Origin: Amborella trichopoda
Lineage: Eukaryota; Streptophyta; Magnoliopsida; Amborellales; Amborellaceae
DNA: 64,000 bases
Assembly: GCF_000471905.2 (NCBI RefSeq)
Contig: NW_006499728.1
Location: 5,691,120 to 5,755,119 of the forward strand
Direction: 5' to 3'
The translations under genes were made by a program, and so were the position numbers. The notes below the pieces were generated by a model, which worked only from the letters and a program-made list of their open reading frames with translations, did no database searches and was not told the DNA's origin. Shown here piece by piece: positions 20,646 through 36,100 of the stretch. Numbering within the stretch: position 1 is the first letter of the stretch; every line of letters begins with the position of its first letter.

Positions 20646-21121
20646 TACTTATTGGAACCACCCTAATACCAACTTTCAGCATCATTGAATATCAAATCAC
20701 ATTTTAAAATATAGCCCGCAAGCCACCCCCATCCACAAATAAAATTTACAGTTCTAACGTTCACACCACTCAACACCAAAATCCCAAAAAACCTGAATAA
20801 AGAATTACAACACATATACTACAAAATATGAAAGAGAGGGCTTTTTACACCGAGAGAACAAGGACTGATACCCTCCCAATTTCCTTGCAAATCTTGAGAT
20901 GCCTTCTAAAAGCCCAAGCAGCTCTCCCCCAACAAAAGAAACATACAATCCAATCTCAGCTGATTGAATCATAATCATAAACCTTGGCAGCTGGATTGGA
21001 GAAAGATGGATCAATGGAGTTCTGCTCTCATCCTCATTCTTGCTTTGTGCATAGATTAGGTTCAGAGTCTTCTTCTTTTGCCCTAAACCTAGTTCCAATG
21101 ACCAAAATTCATTCTTAATCA

Positions 21122-24100
21122 TTACAGAAGCTCCTTGTCATAGAATACCATCTGAAGCTGTTTCACAAGGTTAAGCCATGCAGCAACATTCTGCCCATCC
21201 ACTGTGATCCAGTCAACAGCTGTTGCAGCCGGTTGCTCCCACCACTCATCAACCTGCAATATTTGGAAACGGTTGACTGGGTTTAGCGGCATTATTGTCT
21301 ATCATTTTGAGGGGGATAATTCTCAAACTATGCTTTTTCTTTTTCTCCCATTTTTCAAACTAAAAAATTTACTTGGGTGTCTTATAAGAATCCTCATTAT
21401 AACTGTTAGGACATGAGAAGTACCTTCCATTCTTTCTTTTTTTCAAATAATTGTTGCATGTACTATGATGCAAGGGGTGTTCTTGTCATGTACCCTTATT
21501 CCAAGCATTCAAGCCACAAATAACTTCAAAGATGACATTCAGAAATTAAAAAAACTAAATGAGACAGAGAGAGGTGGTTCCAAGAGAAATGGCAAGAAGA
21601 TGGCATGATGGACAGAAGCATAACTACTTATGTTTTGGTCATCAACATAAGCATAGCTAGTAGGGTTCTGATGTGGATATAAGTAAAGAGTAGGATTGAG
21701 AACATAAAAACAAGAAATAACACAAAAAAGGTCTCCTCTACATATAGATTTTGTTTTTCTTCTTACCAATCCTCGAACACGTTTGCAATCTTCCAAGCAT
21801 TTCTGAGCATCCAGAACTGATTTCCTTAGTTCAGGCAACCATTTCTCCATGATTATCTTGTCCTGCTCTGTAGCTAAATTCAAACAGAAAGTGGTAATCC
21901 TGCAAAGTAAAGGAAACAAGTAAGAAAGTTTTCAAGCCCTGCATAAGAAACAAGACGCTAATCTTCAGGTTCTAGACAAAGAGACAGAAAAGGTTCAACT
22001 TAGGTCCTGAATATGGAAGATCTAGTAAATGAGATGTTCTATATGAAAATAGAAATGGTGTATAATTTTCTCAAAACTGTTGCCCGCCAAATCATAGTTA
22101 TACATCCGGACTTCTTAAATTCCTAATAATCTCTATTAAATGAATTACTTCGAATCTTATTCTTATTTGAAGAAACAAAGAAAAAAACTCTCATTACCAT
22201 TGGAAAACCACGGCTCATAGAATCATCACTTTCCAATGAAACAAAAGACAGTGATAGAGAGAGATCGGACATGACCTCATGGTGGTTCTGACTCTCTGTC
22301 CATGACCACCCATCAATTTATTGGATGGGGATGACCCCATAAGTTGCAGTTTTCCATAGTCTGTCATATCCCACAATTTACTGGGCAGGAAATAGCATAA
22401 ATACAAAAGAGTAAGATACCTCTCATACTCTTGCTGTGCACGGTGTGCATGGCTTAACAATGAACGGCCACTGTCCACAAGATCTTGACGAGTATGAACT
22501 TGATTGATTGCTTTAGACAGATCCTCTAGAATACTAGCTTCAGAGCCTCGTAGTTTCAAACAAAACTCCAGGGATTCCAGCACTGATGCTAATCCAGCAT
22601 CTGAACTTTCCAGCCCTGAACATGTTGCACAAGATCAGAAACCAATATCTTACACGAGTAACTTTCTCTATCTAAACCTTCTAAACAGGTTACCTTTTGG
22701 CAAGAATGCTGACAGATGAAGATGACACAATTTTCCAATTCAAGAGCAATTCTTGAACCACTAAATACAAATTGCAAGTAACCAGTAATCCAACGGACAA
22801 TGAAACTGACAATATCCTTGAGTCATCACAGCACAATGATATCATGGATGGTGATGGACGCTGGGAATCACCATTGTGGCCATACCATGTTAGAGTGTGC
22901 CCATTCTATATCCATCACCATCAATCACTTCATTGGACGGTGATGATCCAATCCTAGGTCTGAAACCCCTCCCCCTCTAACCTGAAACCTAAAATCCTTG
23001 AGTTAAAAGAGTAAAAACTATTTTAGGATAACAAGGAATCAAGTACAAACATGCAAGATAGGACTTAGGCTACTAAAAGGAAACTATATATTAGTCACTA
23101 ATGCTGAAGACCACCCAAAAACATATGTGCCACATGAACCAATCATATCCGATCTCAAAGTATACATACCGGCATGATACTGAAGGGCTGCAGAAACGCG
23201 ACAAATAGATGGAATTGCAGACGGATCTCGTGCACCAGCTCTCGCAGTTAACATCACTGCATTTTTCTCTGCAGCTGCAACAGCTTCTGGTCCCGTAGAT
23301 CCAGTAGCACCAAAGGATTCCAAAAGACCCTGGTTTAGCATAAAAAACAACAAGCACTTGTTATCTTGTATCAAAGTTCAAAGTGGCATTGTGGTAGCAA
23401 TGTGGTTTCATATATAAGTGATCCTAGGTTCAAGTTGTGCTTTGGTCAGTTGGTGATGGCATGGCATTTTTAAAATAGAAAAAGCTCCAAAAAAACAAAA
23501 CAGAAGATTCATTGACAGGATTCGAACTCCCAATGCTACAAGGTTTAACGTTCACTCTACCACCTAAACCTTTAACCATGTTTTAGAAAAATGCTAGACA
23601 CTTACATATACCATGTCGATACGTACCAAAAACTGATGATGTTATCAGACCGTACAGTCAACTGTCGATGTGTCTGTGTGTGTCAACACGCGACACCATG
23701 CAAAATACGAAGTGTCCAGGTAACACTGACTACTACACCTTCTACTAACCAAATTCCTTCTGCGGAAAGGGATTAACAAGGTGGTTTGGACACAATCCAG
23801 CAGAAGTAAGTCCTTGGTCTCCTATTACTCTCTGGAACACACCCCACCCCCCTTCCAAAAAAACAAAATATAGCCATCCCTTACAAAGCCTGGCATTCTC
23901 TCGCTCCACCAAAGGTTCAAAGCTGTCAATTGAGTAGTTCTGTTAAATAGAGAACTCGCTGTGGACCAGCTACACAGGAGAGGATTCCACTTCCTCAGCA
24001 CTGTGTAAAGGGAAAGCTGGCCAGCCACCATTTGGACCATATGGTTTGGGCGCAACCAATGGACCTTTGAAGGGAAAAAGGTAACATTGTAAGCAATCGA

Positions 24101-27100
24101 AGAGCATATCAAATCCCTTATCATCTTTTGGACTAGGGGATGCAAAGGGTTCCGTGTCTTTGCAGTGGTGGAATTCACGATGGACTGGAAAACCATTAAC
24201 GTTTCCCGCTCAGTGATAATCCCTGGATTGTCTCTTTGGAAACTACCAGAACCAGGCTACATCAAACTTAATACAGAGTTTCTCTCTTGATAATCTGGGA
24301 CCTGCAGGCTATGGGGGCAAACCACAATATCATCCTCAAGATAACTTGCCGTTGTTGACTGACAATGGCTGTGGCACTTCCCCTGATGGAAGGACTTTTG
24401 AGATTCAACCCATCTCAGGTTACATCCCTATTCGTGGAAGAAGACTAAAAACTAAATTCTTTGGAGATCTAAACTTGCTTTCTGTCCTTGGAGACTTGAA
24501 CCCAATTTTTTACCACATCTTTCACATTGCGAGCCCCTTCAAGTCAACTTTCATCACATTTGAAAGGAGGCCAACTCTGCCACTGATGCTCTCAAAAAGA
24601 GGGCACCTTCATATGGAATTCTACTCCATGCGAGGCAGCAAACACTTTTGATGGCTGCTACAAGGGGGTGTACCCCCATTTTTGGTTTATGAGTGATGCA
24701 CCACTTTATGTACATCTCACGACTCTCGATGGGAGTTCTGCCCAAGTTTGTATAAATCCATTGTAACTCTGAGCACCCAACCTGTGGGCTGGCCCTTTTG
24801 CACATTATGTAAAAATGCAGCCGCATCGCCGCACATGCGGCTACATAATGCTCTATACGCCCCCCCGAATCGCATCGCATAGGGGCGCATATTCGCTTTG
24901 GTGGGATGCGCCCGCATCCCACTGCATATACAGCTGCATAGCACATATGCACCACATAGCTCATGGTCATGGGCAAAAATAGAGCCAACGAGCATGGGTA
25001 TTTTTGTCATCCCCTCCCCCCCCCAAAAAAAAGGGGGCGAAATAGTTTTGTATTAAACCCCCCAAAACACTGTTTTGAATCAAACGAAGAGAAAAAATTA
25101 GGCAGAATTTCTTTTTGCAAAAAATTGTCGATCAATTGGGATTAGCTTGGGCGTTGTTTTGAAGAAGTTTGAGCATAGATTTGTCAACATATCAAGGGTT
25201 TAAAGGGTCGAGTTTGCAATTGTGATTATGGTTTATGGATGTTCATGAATTATGATAATATGTCTTTTACAAAGTGACTTTCAAGTTTCCAGTTTCTACT
25301 TTCTAATGTCTTCTATCAAGGGATTAAGAGTCTCCAAACGGCTAATAATATTGGAGTTAATGAATAAATTAAATATATTTAAGTGTACTTAGGTGTGGCA
25401 CCAATAGGCGATAAGATGAGAGAAAATAGACTTAGGTGGGCTGGCCATATGCTACGCAGACCCAATACAACACCTATTAGGAGGTACGAGTTAGTTCAAG
25501 TGGAAGGCTAAAAAAAGGCAAGGGGTAGGCCTAAAAGGACATGATTAGATGTAGTGAGAAAAAATAGGATTTATGGCCTCACTAAGGGTAGGGCCCTTAA
25601 TAGAGCAGAATGATGGACCATTATTCGTGTAGCCGATCTCAATTAGATGGAAAAAGGCTCTGATGATGATGAATGAATAAATTAAATATCATCACATAAA
25701 TCACCTCCATTTTTTTTCATGCATTAACCTATTTTTTGATATTTTTTGGAATTTTTTATATTTATTAACCGCATTAGGGTTATGCGCCTGCATCTGGACC
25801 GCATGGAGCTGCATCGCCACATCGGCGCTCTAACCACATGGGGACCACATCCCATTTTTTAAAACACTTGCCTACACCTTCACTAGTGTTTTTATAACAG
25901 CTCTTCTCAAGAAAGGAAAAAAGGTGATTCACACGAGAAATATTTATGACTGCTACTGACTGATTATTTAGTTATTTTCAAGAACAGCTTTTCAAGAGGG
26001 AGAGTAAATAACTGTTGTCTGTTTGATAATGGAGAAAGAAGAATAAGTTAATAACTATAAAAGCGACAGACCAACAAATGTTGCATAACTTCTATAGTTA
26101 TTTCTCTACTAGTGATATTCATGTTGTACAGGCTAGCAAATGCTATTTAAAAAATCAAGCTATTCTTCCTATAACAAGCAGTGTTTCAAAAATCTCCAAG
26201 CCAACTAGGGCGCAAGTCAGCTCAGCTCAGGACCGTGGGAAGTCCCAAGTCAAAAACTAGGGATTCACCAGAGTCACCCTTTTTTGTCATATTTATGGCA
26301 ATCTTTTACTAACTTGGCTGAGTCTTTTTCTAACTCTTCTGAGTTGAACAGGGTGGTTAGGCTTCAAGACCGTGGCAAGTCCAAGCCTCAATACTTGTTC
26401 TAAAACACTAATAACAACAAGCATAATCAGTTAAAGAACCAACCTGTGGAGTTGAGGGTAACATGTAAAGACTATTATCTGGACTTTGGCAGAAAGCAGA
26501 CACCTCTCTCTCTATGAGATCCTTTGACCCTGCTGATTTTTCCAGAACTGCTCTGCATGCTGGAATAATAGTGCTTGATGCATACTCCCGAGCAGCTAAA
26601 GGCTGCTGATCCCAGAATGCAGCTGCATCCTACATTCATTGAACATAAACTGATTTGTGACAATATAATAAGTACCTAAAAAAGTGACAGCACATTGCCT
26701 AATACGTATGACTCTCTCTTCTAGCTCATTACCAGGAATAAATTTCAACTAATAAACATGCCCAACAAATTAGGCAAAAGATGGCATTGCTTTAAAACAT
26801 GAACAGGCAATGTAATTATAGGTGCATGCCCTTGTGCATCAGTTGTTAAGAAACAACATGATTAGCAATATGCCTCAAAAACAAGTAAACTGCAAGAACT
26901 CCTAGTACCCTGTCCACAAAACTGACATGTAGGCTTGATTAACCATTTCCCAGGTGCATTTGTGGCGGGGCAGCATGCATTGGATTAGGAGTAATCCACT
27001 GCCTATGACACACTCGTGTCCACAACTGAATTCACAAAGTCATGAAAGACCACAATGAATCACGGGCAACAAAGGCATCCTAATTTCAAAAATGGAAGGG

Positions 27101-30100
27101 CTCGAAACTAGCTATATATCAAAAGCGAAAGAGAGAAAAAAACAGGAAACAAAAATTTCTAAACTTCCATTATCCCTTACCATATTTGCACGGAGCAAAG
27201 TTGTATAGATTGTTTCTAGTTCTGATCTCCGAGCATCAAACTCTTCTATCTTTTTCCACTTCTTTCGCAAGGAAGCTTCTGCTTCTTTCCACTCTGTACA
27301 AAGCTTATTCAAGCGGGTCATCTCACATGTCAATGTATTCAAGCTTGCCCTTAAGCCTGCTGCTTTTCTTTCTTCTGCCCAAACCTCCAACTGTTCGGGA
27401 AACAAAAACTAAAAAATGTCATCCAAATGTGATTTATTCAGCAATACTTAAGACAAGCTTAATATACCCAGCAATTTCTCTAGGCAAGATATCATACACA
27501 GTGATCAAGAATATGCTCAAAAGAAGGTCACAACTGCCTGACTCAACATTAGCATGAGGACACTTCATAGTCCATTCTAGGTTTGCTCATTTGTTTATCA
27601 ATAGTTTTCACTCACCTTCACCTGGTGTTAAGTTCCTTCCAGAAGAACCTGCTAAATAAATGCATATTTAACAGAAAAAGATAACAAGGATAAAAAAAAT
27701 CCAGCTGCTTACTGTTCTCCTTTTCATAATGGGAGAAGAAGACTTCATCCAATTACTTAAAAAGAAGAAGTTTATATAAGGTGTCAACCTTAAGCTGTAC
27801 AAGTAAGGTGCACCTTAGAAACCCATGGGGAAAGGTTGTTTGGTCACTAGAAAACCCTTCAATTGATCATCTTGACCTTGAAATGTATGGATAGAAAAGA
27901 AAAAAATGAATTTCAAACATTAAACATAGTATATCTTGTAACACATTATCTATACCGTCAATTGTCGAGATTTTAGAGTATTCATAGATCTGCTAGATGT
28001 GCGTCATTTTTGGAGCTTTCAATTTCATAATAGGGGTGAAAAATAGATTTTTAGGCCATCACAGAGTTTCGGCATCGAAAATGCAACTTTTAACAAGTTT
28101 TTGAGGTTCACCTTACCATGATTGTTTAGGGTTGACACCTTATACAAACTTCACCCATTAAAAGACAAGAGGCTTTTCATCGATACCCATCAGACATGGA
28201 AGAATGTGTTAGAAAAGAACTTAACACCAGGTGAAGGTCAGAGAAAACTAAAAACAAATGGTGCATCAAAGAAAACTAAGCATTGGTTGGATGTGGTGTG
28301 TCTAAAGATGCATAAGGGGCTTTCATTGCGGATTTGACAGTCCCATGGTGATTTCCATCAACAATAAGGTCAATAGCAAAACCACATATTGGAGATTGAT
28401 TAAGAGCCTGCTTTATTGTCGAATTCTATGAAAAGGTACTCAAATTTCAAAACATAATAGACCACTTCACAGTTTGAAAAATTGCGGTCCGTTGAGAAGG
28501 GATGTTTGATTGTTCTGATTTAAACTTTTTTTTTCTTTTGGAAACGGGGATTGTTCTGATTTAAACTTCACTTTCATTTTGTTTGGATTATGTGGTTTGT
28601 TTAAGTGTCTCCGCTTAAATAACAATTCTAACTAGTGATGGGTGGTAGTGTTGGCAGCGACAGGGAAGTGGCAGTCGTGAAGTTGTTGGTGGTGGTGATG
28701 ATCGTGAGAGAGAGAGAGAGAGACAGAGACAGACAGAGACAGACAGAGAGAGTGGGGTTTGAGAAAGAGACGAGCATAGACTCAAAATGTAATTTGGGGA
28801 ATTGCAAAACCCTTGATGTAATATTTGATGAAACTGAGTAGATTTTTTGCCTTTTGCTTCTTCTTTTTTTTTATAATCATTGATGTTACTGAGTTCCTAA
28901 TATTATGGAGCATAGACTTAAATGTAATTTGGGGAATTGCAAAAACTTTGATTCAACTGAGTAGGATTTTTTATTTTGTTTTTGTTTTTTTTTTTAATCT
29001 TTGATGTTATTGAGTTCCTAATATTATGGAATCTTAAATTTAGTTCCTAATATTATGGAATCTTAAATTTAGTTCCTAATATTATGGAATCTTAAATTTA
29101 GATTTAAGATTCCATAATATTAGGAACTCAGTAACATCAAAGATTAAAAAAAAAAAGAAAACAAAATAAAAAACCCTACTCGGTTACATCAAAGCTTTTG
29201 CAATTCACTTTTCTTCTCTCCAAACATATATTATGGAATCTTAAATACACTTTTTTATAGTGTTTAACATTCACAAAATATTCCAATAAGATTATGACCT
29301 AGTTATTCACATCAAAAAATAAATAAATAAATAAATAATCATAAGAAGTTTCAGATATACTGCTACTGTGGGGTACAGTTCTATTGTTGTGCCTTAAACA
29401 GAACCTGCATCCCCCAAAAACCTGAACAACTCTTTATGGGACAAAGCAAAAAATTGAAGTTTAAGATAACAAAGGAACCTAAAATATGATTACATAAAAG
29501 TTCACTTCTCAAAGATGCTACTTTGGGGTCAAGTATTAATATTTTTGGACACGGATTCATTGCAAGTTGTTTAAACTGAGAGCAAGATAAAACCCCAGGA
29601 TACTAGCTCAAACTTCTATAAAAGTGCACCAGAAGTCATACCTCAAAATGTCTGAGACTGCCCACATTCTGCAGTGAACCCCCAACTGAGTGTGTGGATG
29701 CTCCGTCTTCACTTCCCTCCAAGCGTCTGATCAGCTTTGAACAAGTATTCCTAGCTTCAGCAGCTTTGTTCAAAGCATCCTCAGTCGCTATAAATTGTTG
29801 CAAGTGTGCTTTCTAAAGCCAATGGGGGTAATTAGACATCAGCCAAAAAGCAAAATGACACCCGTAAGTTTCATTACAAATAGGCCATATATTTCATTTT
29901 AAAAAACAAAAAAAATCAGCTCTCATAAAAGCAATGAAAAATGTAGAAAATGTCAAATCACTTTGTGAGCCCCCAATAAAAATATAAATCTACGACCAAT
30001 CCAAACCAGTCATTCCAACCATGACAGCCCTTTTTTTGGAATGATTACCAATAAAACCCATTCAAAATTCTAAAAACCATATGGTCCTTACTATGCATTC

Positions 30101-33100
30101 AACAACTCAAAAGTCAGCAATATTACATGTTTGTCACCAATCAAGAATATGCATGCAACAGCGTAAATAAAGAAGTTTGTGTCTTTGTATGTTCCTGTGT
30201 GTGGAAGAGAGAGAAATTAGAAACAAATTCTAATCATGGATATTTTTTCTTCCCCAAAAGGTAAAGAAAGAGTACTAGATGGAAAAATGATTTAAGAAGA
30301 CCATGAGAAATGACCGACAACTACACCTTATAAATTTTCTCAAAAAAATCTCACACATCAATAGCAACTCCATATGCACTATCCACACCTTGAAAGGACA
30401 AGCAGAGCACTTCCCCAGCATCAAGCCGCAGCAAGCAAGACATTGATCAACCACCACCAGCAAAGCAACAAGAACCAGCACAGCATTACCTTATGAGGAG
30501 AGTTGTTGAGATGAAAGCTTTGGCAGGTTCCTAGTCATTGATGTCAGCTAAGCACCATGTGATACATGGGATGGACAGATTTGGATTTCTCTTGGGATTC
30601 TAAATGTGCGTATAATTTATATATTTTGGGGATTTGGTGTTTTTAGCATAGGTTATTGGGGCTTTGGAAGTCAAGTGTTAGTTTGTTTTTTTAGGTTATG
30701 GCTATTTAGTAAGTTTAAGTTAAAATGAAGAGTTGAAAATTTAAGTAATAAAAGGCTAGGATTTCATAGAGATTTTTAGGGCTTTTCTAGTTACTTTAAT
30801 ACTTGTTTAGAGAAAGAAAGAAGAGACTCAGTTATTTACTCATGCTATAGATTTTTCTGTAGAAGAACATTTAAGTTTGTGATGCTTCTTTCATGATTGA
30901 TTTCCTTCTGTAGCAACTTTGTGTAGAATTTCGTATTTGTTGGTTTAATTTCTTGCACGCTTTGATTTTTTTTTTCAAGAATAAAATACCAAGGCCTGGG
31001 TCAATTGGTATCAGAACATATCTTCTGGCATTCGAGTTGTAATTCGAAGATGTCATTGAGAAGACGATCCCTTGCTGCAAATCAAGATGGATTTGCCTAA
31101 TTGTAACAAACCATCACCAAATAGGAACACAAACTAGATCAAATCATGCATATATGCTGGCGGTGTAACAGCCTGGAAGGATACCAGTCATTGGATAAGA
31201 ATACCAAACAATTGATTGTTATAGGGAAAGATCCACCTTGAATCTGCTTCATCAACAAGGGGCCTTGGCAATCAGCCTCCATGATTATCATGGAGAAACT
31301 TTATTTTCATCACCTTTTTCACAAATCATGGAAATCATGGATTGGGACTCACCACCAATCTTCAACATATACCTGGCATCCCAGATGATGATTTAAGTAT
31401 TGCTGAGAACCTGATTCTTAATGAGTGGTTGGATTTTGTGGATGGATTTATTAATGGTAAATCCATAGAGAACATGAAGAACACTGAATTAGGTCTACTC
31501 TTATCAGTTCCTCCATATACACACATTGATCCATTTCTTGAGGCATTCTAGGTACCATTTAAACTAATATGTCCAGTGAAGAGAAAGGTTGAAGAAGATT
31601 TGTGGATTTTCTGTGGCCATCCGAAACCATTTCAAAACTCGAAGATAAATTTTCTCCAACCGGAGGCATGGAATGGACAGAATGGGCTTTTTCTTTTGGA
31701 TTCTAATTGCAAGATTAAGGGAATATTTCGGGGATATTTTAGGGCTTGTTTTTGGTATTTTTCTAATATAGGTTACTGGGGTTCGGGAAGTCATGTGTTT
31801 GTTGTTTTGGTTATGGTTGTTTAGTAGGTTTAAGTCAAAATGACGGATTGAAATTTGAAGTCATGAAAGATAGAATATTATAGAGATTTTTTGGTTTTTC
31901 TAGTCAGTTTAAATGCTTGTTTAGAGAAACAACGAAAGGAGACTTGGAACACTTACCCATGTTATTGATTTCTTCCATGAAGAAAATTTGAAGCTTATGA
32001 TACTTCTTTCATGGTTGATTTCCTTCTCCAGCTATTTTTTGTAGAACTGGTGTTTGTTGATTTGATTTCTTGCATGCTTTGATATGTTTGCAGGAATAAA
32101 ATACCAAGTGGTTCAAACAATGCTAAAGGATTGTGTATCTGTGTCTACGTGTCGCCATCGCTGTGAAATGGACATGTCATGTGACTTAGGTGGGTTGGAT
32201 CTTGGAGGTACATCATGTTGGTTAGGTACTGAAGGGCTGCTTTAGCAAAGTTAGGTTGGTGTGACATCATTTATCCCACACATTGCCACGTCAACTTCTG
32301 GTGTACTGTTACTATTTAATGAAAATTGAAGACCAAAGAGCATTGTAATGAAATTTTCTTATATCATCCAAGGATGTCATTGACCAGATCACAATGTTTT
32401 TTACTGGCTTCAGCCATTGACCAGTCCAAGTTGCTCGGTGGCGAGTCAAACTAGAGTGGACAAATAGGGCATGGCAAAATAAAGGTCATAAAATATAAAG
32501 AAACACACTTAAAAATCTGTTAAAATAGGAAAATAAAAAACAAAGAAAATGATAAGCATTAAAAGATGTATATAGAAAATGAAAAAATTTTCAAAAAATA
32601 AAATAAGGAAAGGGAAACTGTTTAAAGTTCATTCTCTATGAAAAACGAGAAAATATAGAGAAAATCTTCAAAAGATATAAAACCGTAAAAAGTATTAAAA
32701 AATCTAAAAATGCCATTTTCTAATTGGTTTAATCAAAGATTAGATCAATTATAATTATATTAATATAAAATTTGTATTAATTTTGCACCCCATATTTTGG
32801 GGGAACTCGGGAAAGGCAACCTGCCAAGCCCAAGTTACTCATGCGTGTCCAAGTCAACTCGCCCGAGTTGTAAAACATTACCAGATCAACATCATATTCC
32901 TGAAATCATATAAGCATACCATCTCCTAAGCTCTATTTAAGCACAATTAAGCTTGTTCATGGATATCTTTTGTTCCTGATGGACATTTAGATTCGTGTTT
33001 CAACTAGTTGTAGACTGTCAGGATAACATAAACATTCAAGCTCTCCATAAAAATGTGGACAATTGAGGAACGAATTGCAATTGAATGTCCTACAAGGGAT

Positions 33101-36100
33101 AAGAAAGATCTTCAAACCACAGAAAGGCACCATAAGAAACATAAAAATAGTACAAATTAAGCAGTGGCTAGGCAGAGAAGTTTCAAATAAGACCTTTACA
33201 AATCGAAGTGCTCACCATGCAAATGTCGTGACCTGCTAAAGAACAAGTACCTGTCTTTCAAGAAGCTGGTTGTGTTTTCCCTTTGTGGAAACATCAATTC
33301 CTAGCTTTCCATTGCCGTAGACCTGAAACTGTAAGTGTGAACTCCCATCAGGAGATGCAGCATCTGTAACTCTGTTGTTCTCAAACTTGTATCTACAGGC
33401 AAGAAGGACAGTATAATGGTGTCAATAGGCCATGGATGCATATCTTATTCAACGTCATTCATGAACTGAAATGGCACTAGTCTTATGCTTGCGCATTAAA
33501 TGGACAATCAGGTGCACAAAAATACAAAACATAACCAACTCCACAACCTAGAATATAACTCTACCAGAGAGCTTGAATTCATGCTCACCGATAAACCATT
33601 TTTTTTCCATACACTCGGTTCAATTTGGGAAATTCTAAAAGCTAATAAAATTGCTCTCAAAGAATGATAAAACTGAATATAAGTAGTAATAGCTGCTTAG
33701 AAATATGTATATACATGAAGTGAAAGAAATTATAAGCACCTTAGGAGTTCAGCATCAGCTCGAACATCAATTTTCTCTGTCTCTCTTTTTATGAGGCTCT
33801 TCACTCTTGAAGTATAAGTAGTAATTGCATGAAGCAGCTGTGGAGGACCTCTCAATGACTCTAGAGCAATGGCCTTCACATCATCAGGTATTTCACCATC
33901 AAAATCAAAACCCAGCTTAGCAGCTTCTATCTGGGGATTTGGATGAATGCCAGTTCCATCATAGGCAGGAAAAGCATTTCGTAATTTTTCGATCATATGA
34001 GCCGCAAGACCTTCACAAGCCTTCCGAATGTTTCTTTCTCGAGTTGATTCGATAAGAATAACATCATCTGCAGTCTTATTACCCTTGACGGTGGCATAAA
34101 TAGATCCTTTATCACTCACTGCATGGAAATCATCGAGGACATCAGAACTGCTGCCAACCTTTAGCCTCCGGGCTTCTCTTGCCTGGTTGACATATTCCTG
34201 CAGACGTTTATGGTACTCAGCGAATATCTTAGCCGCCTCCTCACATTGCAGGTCATAAGCCTCCAACATCACCTGTTTATGCCTAAGCCAAAAAAAAAGG
34301 TAAACAAAGCAATTCTCGTAAAAATAAAATCAAACAACAAATTTACAAATTTATACCACCAAGAGGAGTTGTTTTGACGATATCATTAGAGTCAATGATG
34401 AGACTTCGGGATATAATATGTATTTTCTGTCAACTTCCATTTTGTAAATTTTACTGGCAGCTTTTCAGTGACCAAGCAGATCAGAGTAATAATAAAGCTA
34501 TTAAATGAAGATAGACATGTTTTCCTCCATTTGTGATGTCTAAAGCCCATGAATAGATGTTATAGATTACATGGAAGGGTTTATGCTATGATTACATGGA
34601 AAGGCTTATGCTGTGAAATAACAAACAAATTCCAACCGATAAGCAACAGGCAACAGCATAAGTATTTCAAACTGGCAAGATGGGTGCCAGAAGAGAGCTA
34701 GAAAATGGATTGGCATCAAGTAGCAAAAATATAGGCTCAATATGCATCCAGAATTTGGGAGAGAAACCCGAAGTATGCCACAGCCACAATTATGAATCGC
34801 CCATGAGAAATTTTATGCCTTCAATCAATCACTAAATACCAAAAATTATATTGTAAAATATCTCTCTAAACAATTTGAATTATAATAGCTTTTGCTCATA
34901 AGATTAAGCAAACACATGGGAAAAGCTACAGTCACTAGGCAGTGACAAAACCCACACGGTACAGTTTTTTTCCTTTTTTTTCTCCTTACAATGGCGGGGG
35001 TTTGTGCAGGAAACATACCTATTGTATTAGTTTGTATGAAAAGTTTCCAGTTGTGAGATATGATATTTACAATGAGCTTCACTAAAAGTTAATCTGTATC
35101 ACTTAATGTACATAATAATCCCACTAAATTTGCTCTATATCAATCAAGGTTGATTTGTTAACTTTCAAATATGATTTTTCCCTTGGATTTTTTGGAGGGC
35201 TCATCTTTTCTTCAGGGTGCTATTTCAAATTTGCCATGTCAACTCCCTTAGTATGATTTAAATTGTATGATGATGATGATCTTCATTTGCCTGCCGATTT
35301 CTTTCTTGCCATATGACTCAAATTAAATTTGAAGAGAGGCATTCCAAAGATTTGGATAGAGGCATTCCAAAGTTTTGTTAGTATTTTTTTTTTGAACTTC
35401 TTTTAGAACCAATTTTTTAGGAGACCTTGGATGTTATAGCGGCTATGGCTCCAATGTTCAATCTCCAAGGGATCACTTTCCAAATCTCACCTACAAAGGT
35501 ACACATGATGAAGACATGACATGATCTCCAATTTTGACTTTATATAGGGCATCATTACAACCAAGGTAACTCCATCTGTGCACTCTATCAGAGATCCGTT
35601 AGCTTCTTATGATAAGATACACATGAAACCATGAAGCCCTTGGGTGTATTGGTCTCTCGTATTGTCTCAAATGTTCTATTTTTGGCCCCACATTCTCTAA
35701 TAATTTCATGAGCACTTTCTGAGGTAATTTCTCCATATTAATTACGTATCCATGCAAACATATCATCATCCTCTCACTGTAGATAGGTAGCCTTCTCTAA
35801 GATTAGCTTCTAAGCCCTCAATCTCCTCCCTCTTATAGGAAAGGGAAATCGCCATGTATTTCTATCCCAAAAATTGGGACATGATTAGAGATCATCCAAG
35901 ACCCAAGTCCCTTCCAATTTCCTCCACATACAAGTACATACAAGGACCTGCCATGAAGCCATGGATCAAACCAGTGGCTTCTCTGAAGATATTTTCTTCT
36001 CATGAATTGTGTCCATATGGATCGACTTTTGCTAGTCAATTCCCAATAAATAAATAAATAAAGCAAGTTTAGCTAGTAAGGATAAGTTAATACCCTTTTT

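Noticed and set aside
23510..23580. Genuine tRNA gene on the minus strand
   Set aside because: Box A-like and box B-like words are present, but the acceptor and anticodon stems do not pair. A SINE head is the better reading.
23825..24988. Minus-strand open frames of 123 and 144 residues (23825-24196 and 24554-24988)
   Set aside because: The plus strand of the same bases carries LINE zinc-binding and RNase H motifs in order, and the second frame runs through a GC-rich repeat. They are shadows.
31342..31551. 69-residue frame within the TRIM-like element
   Set aside because: No gag, protease or RT motif is present. It is probably chance coding in the internal region.
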